Below are positions 1 through 9,628 of a DNA stretch of 32,836 nucleotides, one piece after another (positions within the stretch are counted from its first letter, which is position 1; each line of letters begins with the position of its first letter). Below the pieces are notes generated by a model. It saw only the letters and a list, made by a program, of their open reading frames with translations, did not search any database and was not told where the DNA came from. Both the position numbers and the translations under genes were made by a program. The stretch spans positions 1-32,836 of the forward strand of contig NZ_CAJRAM010000003.1 of assembly GCF_907164965.1 (NCBI RefSeq). The letters run 5' to 3'. This DNA comes from Coxiella endosymbiont of Ornithodoros maritimus (GTDB taxonomy: Bacteria; Pseudomonadota; Gammaproteobacteria; Coxiellales; Coxiellaceae).

Positions 1-300
1 AAAGCCGTGGTAAAAACCAATGAGGATTGTCAACGGGTACAGCGCAGCCGGGGGGATTTAACGGCGCTGCCGGTTTATGCGAACGGGGAGGGACATTCAT
101 CAATTTCATCTGTTTCTGGCAAGTTGTTGGTGTTTATTGGGTTAGTTCCTCCACAACACGCGAGTGAGAATAAGGAGGTCTTGTCGCGGATTAGTAAACG
201 CGGCAATGTGATGTTAAGGACGTTAAGGTAAAACCTGAGGTTGATGAGGCTAATTCATGCGGTGGCTCGGTGAAGCCGCATATACGTTCTTTTCGTCAAA
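1..300 (+). mobile_element. IS110/IS1111-family transposase remnant (C-terminal part)
   Basis: The reading frame from base 7 to 231 carries the end of an IS110-type transposase: a segment ending in 'FIGLVPPQHAS' followed by 'NKEVLSRISKRGNVMLRTL'. This matches the conserved 'LGLVPRQ.S..K..L.GISKRGN..LRTLL' block of the Transposase_20 domain (family knowledge). A stop falls at 229-231, and a related continuation ('RLIHAVAR', about 251-272) follows in another frame. The 5' end lies outside the window. The fragment cannot encode a working enzyme. IS1111 is the characteristic insertion sequence of Coxiella, which supports the host assignment. Sub-family is uncertain. Confidence 0.75.
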
Positions 301-364
301 ACTGATTGTTGACAACAACCCTGGGGCCATATACGTATAGACCAAAGCAGAATACGGGAAAATA

Positions 365-705
365 ATGATCTCGTCTATCATCCCCGTATTTCACTGCGCT
401 TCATACAGGCTACTTTCTGGTTCTGATCGGGAAAAGATCCTTGAAATTATCCGCTCAACGAATGTGGTAGGTTTGTTGTTAAAAATGAGGAAGTGTCGGG
501 TGCCTTTAATTTCCAAAAGGAAGAACTTGAAATTAGTGAATGGCTGGTTGAAATTTTAGATTTCGCGACAAGCGATTTTTTTAGTTTATGGGTAGAAAAT
601 GCCTCGGCTATTTTCTTTTCCGTTTTCGCTATGGCTTTGGCTTTTTTAATTTTAGCCTATCCGGTGAAGCTCATTGATCCACCGTCCGTGTCATTGCGCA
701 AATGA
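365..705 (+). pseudogene. Unidentified coding remnant, possible membrane segment
   Basis: Two overlapping plus-strand frames (365-559 and 493-705) look weakly protein-like. The second contains an acidic stretch ('EELEISEWLVEILDF') and then a hydrophobic run ('FFSVFAMALAFLILAY'), which could be one membrane helix. I do not recognise a family. There is no convincing ribosome binding site, and the 3' end overlaps the 3' end of the minus-strand gene at 657-1445. It may be a fragment left beside the transposase remnant, or chance open frame. Confidence 0.25.
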
Positions 706-1445
706 GGAGAGGATGCATCTTTATCTTCTTCGGTTTCTTCAAAACAACGGTAAAATCCGGCCGTGCGATCATCCGCGCTTTTGCAATTAATACTGAGTTC
801 GCTAGCAACCACCCGGGTTAGATCGTCAATACCGGTTTGAATGTAAAAACTGGCATCATGCCATGCGCCGTGTAAATAAAGGCTATTAAACATTTTCCAG
901 TCTTTCAGAATTACTTGTAATTCGGAATCGTCGTTAGAGATATTTGAACGGTTAGCTATTAATTGCTTAAAGTCTTTTTGATAGAAGGCGATATGGGTGT
1001 CCAGCACTTTCCAAAGGTTTTTCTTTCTTTGCGAAAGCTTTTCTTCAGATTCCTGAAGGTATTCTATATTTTCTTTGGAAGGATCTTTTTCATAGTTATT
1101 ACAGGCTATATTATAAGCTTTAGCTAAATAGTCTAAAGTTTTTTCGTACTTATTCCATGAGGAGGCAATTTCATTGAACTCCCATAAGTGAGGTAACATT
1201 TGGGTTTTAGAGAATGAAAAAGTTTTCTTAGACGCTATTGCCTGCTGTAAGCGCTCAATCACAAAATGATTAAATTTAAAAAACGTGCGATCGTTTTTAA
1301 AAACCTGTTCTTTTGGTAATGAAGGACGCCACCATGATTTTCGCCGTTGCCATTTTGCTTGTAGAGTTACGCCAAAATTAAACATAATGTGAACAAATTT
1401 GTCTTCATTCTCTCTGTTCCCTTGGTTACATAGTCGTTCAGCCAC
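657..1445 (-). CDS. Hypothetical protein, probably the C-terminal part of a longer broken gene
   Basis: This is a 262-codon open frame with no family I recognise. It is rich in Lys, Glu, Asn and aromatic residues, with a charged, probably helical or coiled-coil middle (around residues 100-165) and an acidic tail ('EETEEDKD'). The first about 20 codons look out of frame: the alternative frame just upstream (about 1390-1490) reads 'WTDKDFQEEQYHELF', continues protein-like after a TAG, and follows on from the open frame ending at 1493. I therefore infer one ancestral minus-strand gene running from about 2400 to 657, broken several times. Position next to hemH and the charged helical composition would fit a Coxiella Dot/Icm effector. 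I recall CirA (CBU_0041) lying in this part of the C. burnetii genome, but I cannot verify similarity here. Confidence 0.45.
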   Translation of the reverse strand: MAERLCNQGNRENEDKFVHIMFNFGVTLQAKWQRRKSWWRPSLPKEQVFKNDRTFFKFNHFVIERLQQAIASKKTFSFSKTQMLPHLWEFNEIASSWNKYEKTLDYLAKAYNIACNNYEKDPSKENIEYLQESEEKLSQRKKNLWKVLDTHIAFYQKDFKQLIANRSNISNDDSELQVILKDWKMFNSLYLHGAWHDASFYIQTGIDDLTRVVASELSINCKSADDRTAGFYRCFEETEEDKDASSPHLRNDTDGGSMSFTG

Positions 1446-1492
1446 TAAAATAGTTCGTGATATTGCTCCTCTTGAAAATCTTTATCTGTCCA

Positions 1493-2400
1493 TTACTTAA
1501 CTGTTAATAAGCTGATATTAGTGTAGATAAGTGGCGGACGTTCAGCAGACAATAACTCTAATTCAGTTCGATTTTTTTGCATTAAATCGCGCAGCATTTT
1601 CATATTACGGGTGGTGATTAGTTTTATTCCCTCACGACACTGTTGTGTCTTGAAGACACGATTCTGCCAATTCACGATCGCTTTCCCACCTTCTTCCATG
1701 TCATTTTTTCTTCAAATACGATTGCTTTGCGTTTTTGAGTTCTTTTCGTTCTTGCATGTATAACGGATAAATCCATGGGCGGGAAAGAAGAATGCCGATA
1801 ATAAATTTTGCAGGAAGAAGTGGTTTTGTTATTTGCATCAAACATTGCGGAAAAACAGGTCGCGACATTGCAAAGCCCTAGCTTTCCGCGGTAATGGGCA
1901 AATGGAAAATCTTTTTTCATTGCTGATTCGTAAGTGGTTTCGGCAAATCGATATTCTGTCAATGCGTTTTCTAAGTTTGACCTTAAGGAACGTGACGTCC
2001 CGCGTTCATAGTACTCGCATTTGATAATGTCACCGGCTTGTTGGATGACTAGAATTCGGCTTCTCTTATAATCAGGAATGGCGATTTCTATTGCCTCAAA
2101 AAGTTTGTTTAAAAAACCTTTATACAATTGCGATACTGTCGTTATCATTGTCAGTTGATCCAGAAGAACCTAAGCTCATTGATTAAGTCACGAACCAGCT
2201 TTCGCGCTTGCTTAAGATCAATGTTGAATTTCGGCCGTTCTTCCAGCACTTTTTATATATACCAAAGTTTCATACTAATGTTTTTTTAGCTGTTCATTGC
2301 GGTTAAAAATGTGATTGGCAGCAGAAATTAACGATTCAAGGTGTTTTTTTAATATGTGCAGTTAAAATAGGGAAGCAACTGAAAGTATCATCATATATCG
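1493..2400 (-). pseudogene. N-terminal part of the same unidentified gene, fragmented
   Basis: Two open frames (2148-1672 and 1699-1493) overlap in different frames, as expected for a single gene with a frameshift near 1690. Upstream of 2148 the coding signal continues in other frames: about 2250-2155 reads 'FNIDLKQARKLVRDLINELR' and about 2345-2285 reads 'KKHLESLISAANHIFNRN'. At least three frameshifts are therefore needed to join the parts. No domain is recognised. The product would be a mostly helical soluble protein with no signal peptide seen. It is read together with the frame at 657-1445 as one gene of roughly 580 codons. Confidence 0.4.
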
Positions 2401-2475
2401 TTTTAAGTCTCGTTCCTCCCTTATTGACGCGTCTGGTGCCATACCTCATGACCAACCTCTCCAATGGTGTTTCTT

Positions 2476-3550
2476 CTATTGTAAAACTTGAAGCCTAAAA
2501 AATATGAAAATTAATATTTTCTTTAAAGTGTAAGTGCAGATATGTTTTAAAATAAATAAATAAAGTGATTTTTTCGCTATTTTTGCAATAGCGGTTACCC
2601 ATTGGGGATGGGCATTTAATGAAGGAATTACTTTTAATGTTTCAGCGCCTAATTGCTGCCATTGCGATCGAGTGCGAATACCAATTTCTTCTAATGTTTC
2701 CAAACAATTGACCGTAAAAGAAGGGCAAACCACCATTAATTTTTTAATTCCCTTTTTGGATAATTCAATTAAATATTTATTCGTATAAGGTTCAATCTAT
2801 TTTACATGACCTAAACGCGATTGAAAAGCAACTCCGCATTGTTGATCCGTTAAATTTAATTTTTGAGCAATTAAGCGGGAGGTTTCAAAACATTGAGTGC
2901 GATAGCAATTTTTATTGGAGTTAGAAATAGGAAAACAATTATTTTTGCGATTACAAATAGCTAATTGACAGCCGCTTTTTATTAAATACCGTTCGGGTAA
3001 ACCATGATAACTAAATAAAAAATAATCCGGTTGAAATTCATTTAAATTTTCATGAATTAAAGTGGTCATGCTGTCGATATAATGAGGTTCTTCAAAAACG
3101 ATCGATTACCGTCATTTCTTTAAATGAATTTTTTGCGCGAACTTCTTCTAAAGCTGACTCTGTTGTTGAAGTGGAGTATTGTGGAAATAATAGTAATACA
3201 ATTAGCTGGTGACATTGCTCTTCTTGCAATTTTTAAGCGCTGTCTCAATCGAGGGTTTGCCATAACGGCATGCCAAGAGCCACAAAAAAATCATCGCCTA
3301 ACGCTTCTTCCACGCGCTCACGAAGCATTGCGCTATAAACCAATAACGGAGAACCCTCCGGCATCCAAATTTTTTGGTACAGTTTACCCGAACCTTTTAG
3401 GCGAAAGGGTAAAATATACAAATGAACGATGATCCAGCGCGCTAGAGAAGGAACGTCGATGACTTTCGGGTCTGATAAAAACTGCCTCAAATACCGGCGC
3501 ACCGCGGGCACGGATGGTTCATCCGGCGTGCCCAGATTAATCAACAAAAC
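2476..3550 (-). pseudogene. hemH: Ferrochelatase pseudogene
   Basis: HemH inserts Fe2+ into protoporphyrin IX, the last step of heme synthesis, at the inner membrane. Three fragments give nearly the whole protein: the N-terminus 'LINLGTPDEP' (from 3547), the centre 'SYHGLPERYL' with the Cys-containing stretch and 'CFETSRLIAQKL' (3069-2797), and the C-terminus 'VVCPSFTVNCLETLEEIGIR' and 'IPSLNAHPQWV' (2736 on). Damage seen: a frameshift near 3265 (a frame reading 'GMPLWQTLD' replaces the expected 'GMRYGKPS'), another near 3100, and a TGG-to-TAG stop at 2797-2799 (expected 'GHVKWIEPYT'). Beyond the usual end, the frame runs into an AT-rich tail. No good start codon with a ribosome binding site remains; the frame upstream of the N-terminus has a TAG. 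Confidence 0.93.
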
Positions 3551-3637
3551 CCCCTATTTTATTACTATTCTTCACCGCCAAAATCTTCGCTTGCTTTATA
3601 GCTTGTTTGGCCAAAGCTTATCTTGTAAAGTGTTAAG

Positions 3638-4239
3638 ATGCTAGAAATTGTTTTAGCCAGTCAAAACCATAACAAGCTTGCCGAAATACAAGAATTATTG
3701 CGGGATTTGAAAATAAAATTTATTCCTCAAGCGGAGTTTTCAGTTCCTGATATTGAAGAAATGGGCTCGACGTTTATTGAAAATGCCATTATTAAAGCGC
3801 GTCATGCAGCAAAACAAACGGGGCTTCCGGCTTTGGCGGATGATTCGGGTTTAACGGTCGCGGCTTTAAATTCCGCGCCAGGTGTTTTTTATCGCTATAC
3901 GCCGGCAAAAACACAACCGATGCTGAGCGGATTCAAAAAGTACTGGAAGCATTGGAAGCGGCGGATGCCTCGGATCGTAGCGCGTCTTTTCATTGTGTTA
4001 TTGCGTTAATGGAAAACGAAAATGATCCCGCGCCACTTGTCTGGCATGGCGTTTGGGAGGGGGAGATTGCGTGTTAGCCGCGAGGCAAAAATGGGTTTGG
4101 TTACGACCCTATTTTTTATGTGCCTTCCTACTAGCGCAGCGCCGCCGAACTAAACCCACAGGAAAAAAACGCCATTAGCCACCCTGGTCAGGCTTTACAG
4201 CAATTATCGGCTGTTTTGACAGAGGCCTTTTTGGTATAG
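3638..4239 (+). pseudogene. rdgB: XTP/dITP pyrophosphatase (Ham1/RdgB) pseudogene
   Basis: RdgB hydrolyses dITP, XTP and related non-canonical nucleotides to keep them out of DNA. The N-terminus is clear: 'EIVLASQNHNKLAEIQELL', then 'FIENAIIKARHAAKQTGLPALADDSGL'-type signature residues in the first 85 codons. A frameshift near 3890 moves the rest into another frame, which reads 'YAGKNTTDAERIQKVLEAL', 'VWHGVWEGEI', then a stop where 'PRGKNGFGYDPIFYVPSY' should follow smoothly, then 'LQQLSAVLTEAF' and a stop at 4237-4239. At least one frameshift and two in-frame stops separate the start from the end. It is divergent from hemH, with about 90 bases between the genes. Confidence 0.92.
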
Positions 4240-4350
4240 AGAAATTTCTCCCGGGGGTTAGTCAAAATACCTGGTATATGTTGCACAAATGTTCCATAAT
4301 AAAACATATTTGCCCCAATAAAAAAGCACACTTAGGCTAGGAGATATTTA

Positions 4351-5084
4351 ATGAGTCGTCTTCATTGATTCGCCCTTACTCTTCCTTTCTTATTCGTGTC
4401 GCTCGCTGGTGCAGGTGGGTCGGAATATCCACCCAAAAACGTATCGGTGAGTTGCGTTAATGCGGAAGGCTATTTTAACCTCGTTCTTAAAAAAAGGAAG
4501 GCGAATTAAAGTAACGGTAACCTCTTATCATTTGGAACCTTTGCGAGCTCGCATTATTCATCATACGCTGTATGTTCAGGCGCCTTGGATGCCTCCTATT
4601 CAAAAACGACCCGTGGTTACGGTAACAATGCCAACGTTGAGGCGCTTAGTGGTTAATGGCCCTACTAACGTGAGAGCTGACCGATTGCAAAGCTCTAGAT
4701 TGTCGATTCTCTCCTTGGGTTGGGGAAACATTCAATCAAAAGGCAAAATGAAAGTGAATCACATTCTGCAGCAGGATCAGAATTACATTAGCTTGGGCTG
4801 GCTCGATAGCAGTACCTCATCGATAGATAGCCAAGGCAACGGATGTGGCTAAAACGCTTTATGCCCGTTTAGCCGGTAACGCCATTTTGGGGGCGCAATA
4901 TTTGCGAGCCAATCATATCCAAGTGCAAACACAAAACAATGCTTCTGCTTACGTGATGCCGCTTAATACCTTGCGCGCCTTTGCTTCAGGAAGGGCGAAT
5001 ATTTATTATTACAGCCACCCCAAAAATTTAACACGAGATACCAAACAATCCGGAAACGTGTTGCAAATGGCGTTGAGGGAGTGA
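4351..5084 (+). pseudogene. Secreted GIN/DUF2807-like domain protein, pseudogene
   Basis: A ribosome binding site (AGGAG at 4339-4343) precedes ATG 4351, which starts a signal peptide ('FALTLPFLFVSLAGA') interrupted at codon 6 by TGA (probably Trp TGG originally). A frameshift in a seven-A run (4489-4495) moves reading into the frame of 4460-4852, and another near 4845 into the frame ending at 5084. The body has the repeated short beta-strand pattern of putative auto-transporter head GIN domains: 'VNGPTNVRADRLQSSRL', 'KVNHILQQDQNYISLGWL', 'LARLAG'-like and 'ASGRANIYYYSHP'. Function of the family is unclear; probably a periplasmic or surface protein. It cannot be translated as one chain. Confidence 0.6.
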
Positions 5085-5270
5085 GTAGAAAAAGGCAAAT
5101 AAATCAGCGATAAATTGCTTTCTTAGCATAATAGCTCCATGTACGCTCCGTCTCCTCACAAAAGAAAAGCGTTCCAAACGGATTTCAGTTTTTTTATCTA
5201 ACCCAACCTCTAACATGAGGCCTCTCTGTTGAACTTCTTAACGTAACATATCGCATCAGTTTAAAGAAAG

Positions 5271-5302
5271 AAATCTCGGTCGCTTGCGGTCGAGATTTTT
5301 AA
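5271..5302. terminator. Intrinsic terminator, probably bidirectional
   Basis: A 12-bp stem (AAATCTCGGTCG at 5271-5282 pairing with 5287-5298, including two G-U pairs in the DNA-as-RNA sense) closes a CTTG loop and is followed by a T-run on the plus strand. It lies between the convergent GIN-domain gene (+) and the OmpA-like gene (-). The minus strand also ends the stem with AAATCTCG preceded by a short T-run, so it may serve both. Confidence 0.7.
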
Positions 5303-5344
5303 CTCAATTCATTTAAATCATTACTCGCCGGTTGCAAGCATTCC

Positions 5345-5781
5345 TTAAAAAGACCCGATGACTTCGGCGTATTGTTTGCTTTCATAATCGCGGTAACGAC
5401 GCGAATGAACCGTGCCGGTGAAAGCGTAGACCTTTATGGGGTAATGAACGATATGCGTTCGTTTGTAATTATGCAAATACAAAGCGATTAAACGCAGAGT
5501 TTCTATGTGTTTCTCTTTAACAGTTGTCGTTTGTGCCACGAAAAAGCGGTTTACGGATAGAATAAGCTGTAACCGCAAGCCTTGTTGGATCATTTGAACG
5601 CCCCCCGACTTTTCAAGGTTGCCGCTAAGGCTTTTTGACGAGCGTGAGTGAGAGGCGTCGTTACCTGCAGCACTGAAAATGGAGGCGGCGGCGCGGGTTT
5701 ACGAGCATAAGCAGTGAAGCTTACGGTAAGGATGACGAGGGTAGAAATTAAAATTTTTCGATGGCGTAATAACGGGTTCAT
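5345..5781 (-). pseudogene. OmpA-like envelope protein (IcmN/DotK-like), frameshifted
   Basis: The first frame (5781-5590) has a signal peptide ('ILISTLVILTVSFTAYA', predicted cut before RKP) and a proline-rich linker, and ends at 'TLKSRGAFK'. The second (5593-5345) continues with 'MIQQGLRLQLILSVNRFFVA' and 'IALYLHNYKRTHIVHYPIKVYAF', which resembles the start of an OmpA-type peptidoglycan-binding domain as in the Dot/Icm component IcmN/DotK. Both overlap at a run of six C (5601-5606 on the plus strand). Removing or adding bases there joins '..SRG' to 'VQMIQQG', so one gene split by a homopolymer slip is more likely than two genes. The domain also stops early ('YAEVIGSF'), so the C-terminal half is missing. 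The IcmN/DotK assignment is tentative. Confidence 0.5.
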
Positions 5782-5829
5782 GTGAATTCCTCATAATTAG
5801 ATGGGTAATTTTAAACTCAAACAGGAGTC

Positions 5830-6959
5830 CTAATTCAGCGTTTGTCAATATCGCTTAAGGCCGATCAGCAACGCAATAGTGGCGAAAAGAAAAATGGGCC
5901 AAAAGTCAGGAAGGATTTCATACCATGAATTTCCCTTTAATAAAATTCCCCAGGTGATTCGCAAAAAATGCGTCAAGGGCAATACTTCTCCTAACCATCG
6001 AGCCCATTGTAGCATCCCAGCAAAGGTGAACATGAAACCAAAGAGTAAAATCGAACTTAAAAAGAAGAAAAATGTTGACTGCACGGCTTGCAATTGATTT
6101 TTAGCGATGCTTGAAAAAGTTAGTTTCACGGATAAATTGGCGGCAATAAAAGGTAGTGCCCTGATGAGCAATAAAGCAATACTCTCTTCAATAGGCACGT
6201 CAAATAAATAACGTGACCTCACTAAGATTATAGAAACTTGAAGGTAACCGACGATAATATACGGGGTGATTTTTCCGATCATCACTTCCAAATCGCCGAA
6301 CCGGTGTGGCCTACCGTTCCCCGTTCTCGTTCGCGAGTCATCGCTAAACTGGTAATTAAGTACCATTGTCATGGTCAGAACGACGCCCCAAAGCCCTAGA
6401 ACAATATTATATTGGGTGATATTTTCGGGATTGTATTTACTATGTAAAACTATATTGAGGGGTTCTGCTTGCGAGCGCAAATCATTGATATTTCCTTTAA
6501 ATAAAGGGTTAAAAATAGTATTTCTAACGTTGGTATAGCTGCAAGTGCATTGACGGCTGCCACCGGATCGCTTGCGTCCACTTTAATTAATATCTAAGGA
6601 CGCAAACCGCGGATTAAATTTCGTGTAAAATCCGGAGGGATATTAATGATGAATAATACATCGCCTTTGGCTGGCAAGGTGTCGGCTTCTTTTAAGAATT
6701 TAGCTTGAGCGGTAATGCGAAAATATTCGGTATTTCCCACGCCTAGAATAAAGGTTCGAGTGAAATCGCTGTGATCAGATGAAACTAAGGCGATGGGTAA
6801 GTATTTCGGATTCGTGTTAATAGCAAAGCCGAATAAAATTAATTGAATTAAAGGAAGCCCAATGATCATCGCAAAAGTTAACCGATCGTGCCGCATTTGT
6901 ACGAATTCTTTAAAGGCGACGGCTACACAGCGATGCCACGAAAAATAGTTATATTTCAC
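5830..6959 (-). pseudogene. ABC-2 type exporter permease (YhhJ-like), pseudogene
   Basis: This is the membrane permease of an ABC exporter. The start is probably GTG at 6959-6957, overlapping the end of the ATPase gene. The N-terminal half reads 'VAFKEFVQMRHDRLTFAMII' and 'LPLIQLILFGFAINTNP', typical of ABC-2 permeases, and continues through a periplasmic loop to a TAG at 6594-6596 after 'RNLIRGLRP'. The C-terminal half (6480-5845) has 'DLEVMIGKITPYIIVGYLQV' and helices up to 'LIGLKRY'. Two shifts around 6340 turn the expected 'ITSLAMTRERERGT' region into nonsense. A further stop after 'LIGLKRY' removes the usual 'RQTLN' end at 5830. It is the third gene of the minus-strand exporter set. Confidence 0.88.
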
Positions 6960-7875
6960 CCACGGGCTCCTTTTTACCGACGAGTGCGATAAAAACATCC
7001 CCCAAGGCGGGAAAGATTTTTTCCCAACGATAAGCGGGAGTTTGAAATGGCGCAATATTTTTTTCTAAACGGTGAGCTTCTCTACCACTGGCGTGTACAG
7101 TGTTGCCGAAAGCGGCGACAAGTTCCACGTCGGACAATTTTTAATTTTTCCGTTAATTCAATTAAATGGCTACCGGAAACTTTTTAAGTCGTTAGACGCG
7201 AGTCCTCAGTGATGGATTGTTCGGTTCCTTGCGCGAGGATGTGCCCGTACGGCGATATAAGCGAGATTAGTGCAACGCTCCGCCTCGTCAATATAATGAG
7301 TACTAACAGGGGTGGTAATTCCCTTCCTAGCTAAAAGATGAATTTGATCCCAAAATTCACGTTGGGCTTTCGGGTCAATGCCTGCCGTTGGTTCGTCGAG
7401 CAATAGCAATTTGGGCCGATGAATTAATGTAGCAGAGAGCAAGCCGTTGTTTCCAGCTCCCCGATAAAGTTCCTGCTAATTGTTGACTTCTTTCTATTAA
7501 GCCTAATTTTTCAATACTTTATTGCATTAATGCCTTGCAATTTTTCATGCCATATAATCACGCGATAAAATCAAAGTTTTCCGCGACGATTAAATCCTTG
7601 TATAAACTAAAACGTTAAGTTATGTAGTCGAATTGCCGTTTTATTTCTAAAGATTGAGTAATAACATCATAACCCAAGCATTGACCTGAGCCCGAATCGG
7701 GTACTAATTAAGCCGCATAACATCCGAATAGTGGTGGTTTTGCCACTGCCGTTAGGGCCATAAAAACCGTAGATTTCGCCATTTTTACTTGTAAAGACGC
7801 ATTAACGACAGCCTGAACTCCATTGAAACTTTCATTAAGATTTTTTACATCGATAACATAAGTAGATTCAGGCAT
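6949..7875 (-). pseudogene. ABC exporter ATP-binding protein, pseudogene
   Basis: This is the nucleotide-binding subunit of the exporter. From ATG 7875: 'MPESTYVIDVKNLNESFNGV', then a frameshift, then Walker A 'YGPNGSGKTTT' (about 7770-7735), a signature region 'LSGSWKQRLAL' (about 7475-7443), Walker B 'LLLLDEPTAGIDPKAQREFW' and the H-loop region 'VSTHYIDEAERC' (7442-7206), and the C-terminus 'DVELVAAFGNTVHASGREAH' and 'DVFIALVGKKEPVGEI' ending at 6949. All catalytic motifs are still legible but lie in at least four different frames. The C-terminus matches the usual end of YhiH/RbbA-type or CcmA-type ATPases that pair with YhhJ permeases. Confidence 0.92.
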
Positions 7876-8853
7876 GGGAGTTACTCAATGACTCCTCGTG
7901 CAGATAAACATCCACGGGCTGACTGGCATGGAATTTTAGGGTGTTTTTTCGGAAATGCTGTATTCCACCCAGTAAACTAATTTCGCTCTGTATTTTTGGC
8001 TGTATATGATAGGTGGCATATATTCAGCTTCAGGAGAAATATAAGCGACTTTCGTGCGTTGCATTGTGCAACTATCGCATTTAAATTTAACGACGGTACC
8101 TAATTTCAATCGACTGAGTAATGGTTTGGGAATATAAAAAATCAATTTAATATTATTGGGTGTGAGTCAAGCCGTCACCGGTTGGCCAGCAGGGACATAT
8201 TCGCCCCCCTTAGGGTGTCAAAAATGTTCTCGCTTTTTGGTCCACGACAATTTTTTGGTCTAATTGCCAGACCAATTTTTGGCTACATTGGCCTGAGCTG
8301 CATCGACCACGGCTTGTTGTGCCAAAATAAGATGTTTGCGTTCGCCAAGTTTGACTTCTGCTAGATTCGTCTCTGTTTGATTGACAATTTGTTTTTTCGG
8401 TTTATAGTCGGCTGTCACTTTATCGAGCTCATCTTTTGAGATGGCTCTGACTTGGTAAAGGTGTTGAAAACGGGTATGGGCGTAAATCATATCGGCAATG
8501 GTTTGTTCGCGTTCGGCGACGATACGATTTAAAATAGTTTGCCGTTGACCCTTCACGAGATTTTTGAGGTTTTCTTTTTCCTGCGTCAACTTCGCTTTTG
8601 TTTTCTATAATTCTGATTGCTGGGGCTCGGGGTCGAGGATAAACAATGTTTGATCTTCTTTCGCCGAATCACCCCGATAAACGAGTAGCGATTTGAGGAG
8701 TCCAGAGATGCTGGAGGAGAGGTAAATAAATTGGTCTTCTACGTACCCTTGAAGGAGAACTGGCTGATTTTTAGAACAGTCTGAGAGCAACAGTATAGCG
8801 AATAAAAGCCAAAAAATTAGTCAAATCAAGCGTATTCCCGGAATCCTTTCCAT
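7868..8853 (-). pseudogene. HlyD/EmrA-family membrane fusion lipoprotein, pseudogene
   Basis: This is the periplasmic adaptor of the ABC exporter, linking it to an outer-membrane channel such as TolC. Reading from ATG 8853: a hydrophobic leader ending 'LLLSDCSKN' (a lipobox-like Cys) interrupted by TGA where Trp is expected, then 'YLSSSISGLLKSLLVYRGDS' (biotinyl-lipoyl-like half), a stop after 'PEPQQSEL', a coiled-coil hairpin (8589-8260, 'KDELDKVTADYKPKKQIVNQ'), and the C-terminal barrel 'LSRLKLGTVVKFKCDSC' and 'YISPEAEYMPP' (8145-7936). After a last shift, 'KFHASQPVDVYLHEES' follows, and the gene ends at TGA 7868-7870, overlapping the ATPase start. The gene order adaptor-ATPase-permease matches yhiI-type exporters. 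Confidence 0.88.
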
Positions 8854-8899
8854 TGAGCATAACCTAGAAATTTATGTTGTTCACTGAGTTAGTGTTGTA

Positions 8900-8926
8900 G
8901 TTTCATTTCCGCTTGCGGGGGAAACC
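8900..8926. other. Hairpin upstream of the exporter genes
   Basis: GTTTC (8900-8904) and TTTCC pair with GGAAAC (8919-8924), around a CGCTTGCGG core (8910-8918), with a bulge of three G. No T-run follows on either strand, so it is a weak terminator candidate at best. The rest of 8854-9026 is AT-rich and shows nothing coding. Confidence 0.3.
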
Positions 8927-9026
8927 TTAACTCACTTCCTTTCAGAAAATAGTAGTTATTGGGTTTTTTCTGGACTTGATTTTGGATTGAATAAAAGAAA
9001 AGTTGATGATTCCGATGTGCTCAGTT

Positions 9027-9455
9027 TTAATTTTTTTTCAACAGTTTAAGGTTGGCATCGTGGGTATCCATTTTGGAGTGGTAATAGTTATAAAGAAGCA
9101 CATACCATTTTTTACGATTGTGAAAATAGGAATAATAAATAGCATCTTTAGCTAAAGCATTATTTTTTGCAAACGTTATTAACGATTGTTTGTCGTAACG
9201 CTCCTTAATGCGGATGCTGTAATTGATTGGCGGAAGTTCCAGTAATAAAATTTCATCGAGCAGTTGTTGTTTTATTTTCGCTATCTTATATGGCTTTGCC
9301 AAGGCAAGGAAGTGGCTGTGTCGTTCAGTAAGCAAATGAATACGTTTGGAAACAGAGGCCCTATCCCCTATTAAAACTTCGCGATAAGCTTGTAATGCAA
9401 AGGGTGTGCTATCCGTCTTTCAGTAATGTAGGTATGATTGACTGCTATGGAGCAT
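9027..9455 (-). pseudogene. SPOR-domain protein fragment (DamX-like end), pseudogene
   Basis: SPOR domains bind peptidoglycan stripped of stem peptides at the division septum. The C-terminal 50 residues of this frame ('FAKNNALAKDAIYYSYFHN' then 'WYVLLYNYYHSKMDTHDAN') fit the SPOR pattern of an aromatic pair followed by 'WYVLLYG.Y.s...A...l'. Upstream, the frame is charged and helical ('IAKIKQQLLDEILLLELPP'). Reading upstream of 9335 stays protein-like ('FALQAYREVLIGDRASVSKR') up to a TGA at about 9415 where Trp would fit, then to a possible ATG at 9455 ('MLHSSQSYLHY'). I take it as one gene with a nonsense codon near its start. The AAA ATPase part found in some DamX relatives is absent. Confidence 0.5.
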
Positions 9456-9579
9456 AGGTCTATTGACGTTTCTGATTCAGTATAACGAATTGTCAACAGG
9501 CCTTGGTTGAGACTTGTTTTACAAGCCGCTTATTTTAGGAGGGGTTTAAATAATTTTATATAATTTTTGTAATTTAATT

Positions 9580-9601
9580 TTTTCTTAAGAATTTAAGAAA
9601 A
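9580..9601. other. AT-rich inverted repeat
   Basis: TTTTCTTAA (9580-9588) and TTAAGAAAA (9593-9601) form a perfect 9-bp inverted repeat with a GAAT loop, 28 bases past the stop of the minus-strand gene at 9629. It could be a weak terminator. The run 9456-9628 otherwise shows no coding signal. Confidence 0.35.
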
Positions 9602-9628
9602 CCCCCAGCACTCGCGATAGAGATCTCT

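Noticed and set aside
5028-5216. A 62-codon minus-strand open frame between the GIN-domain pseudogene and the terminator.
   Set aside because: It overlaps the coding 3' end of the GIN-domain gene in antisense, has no family features and no ribosome binding site.
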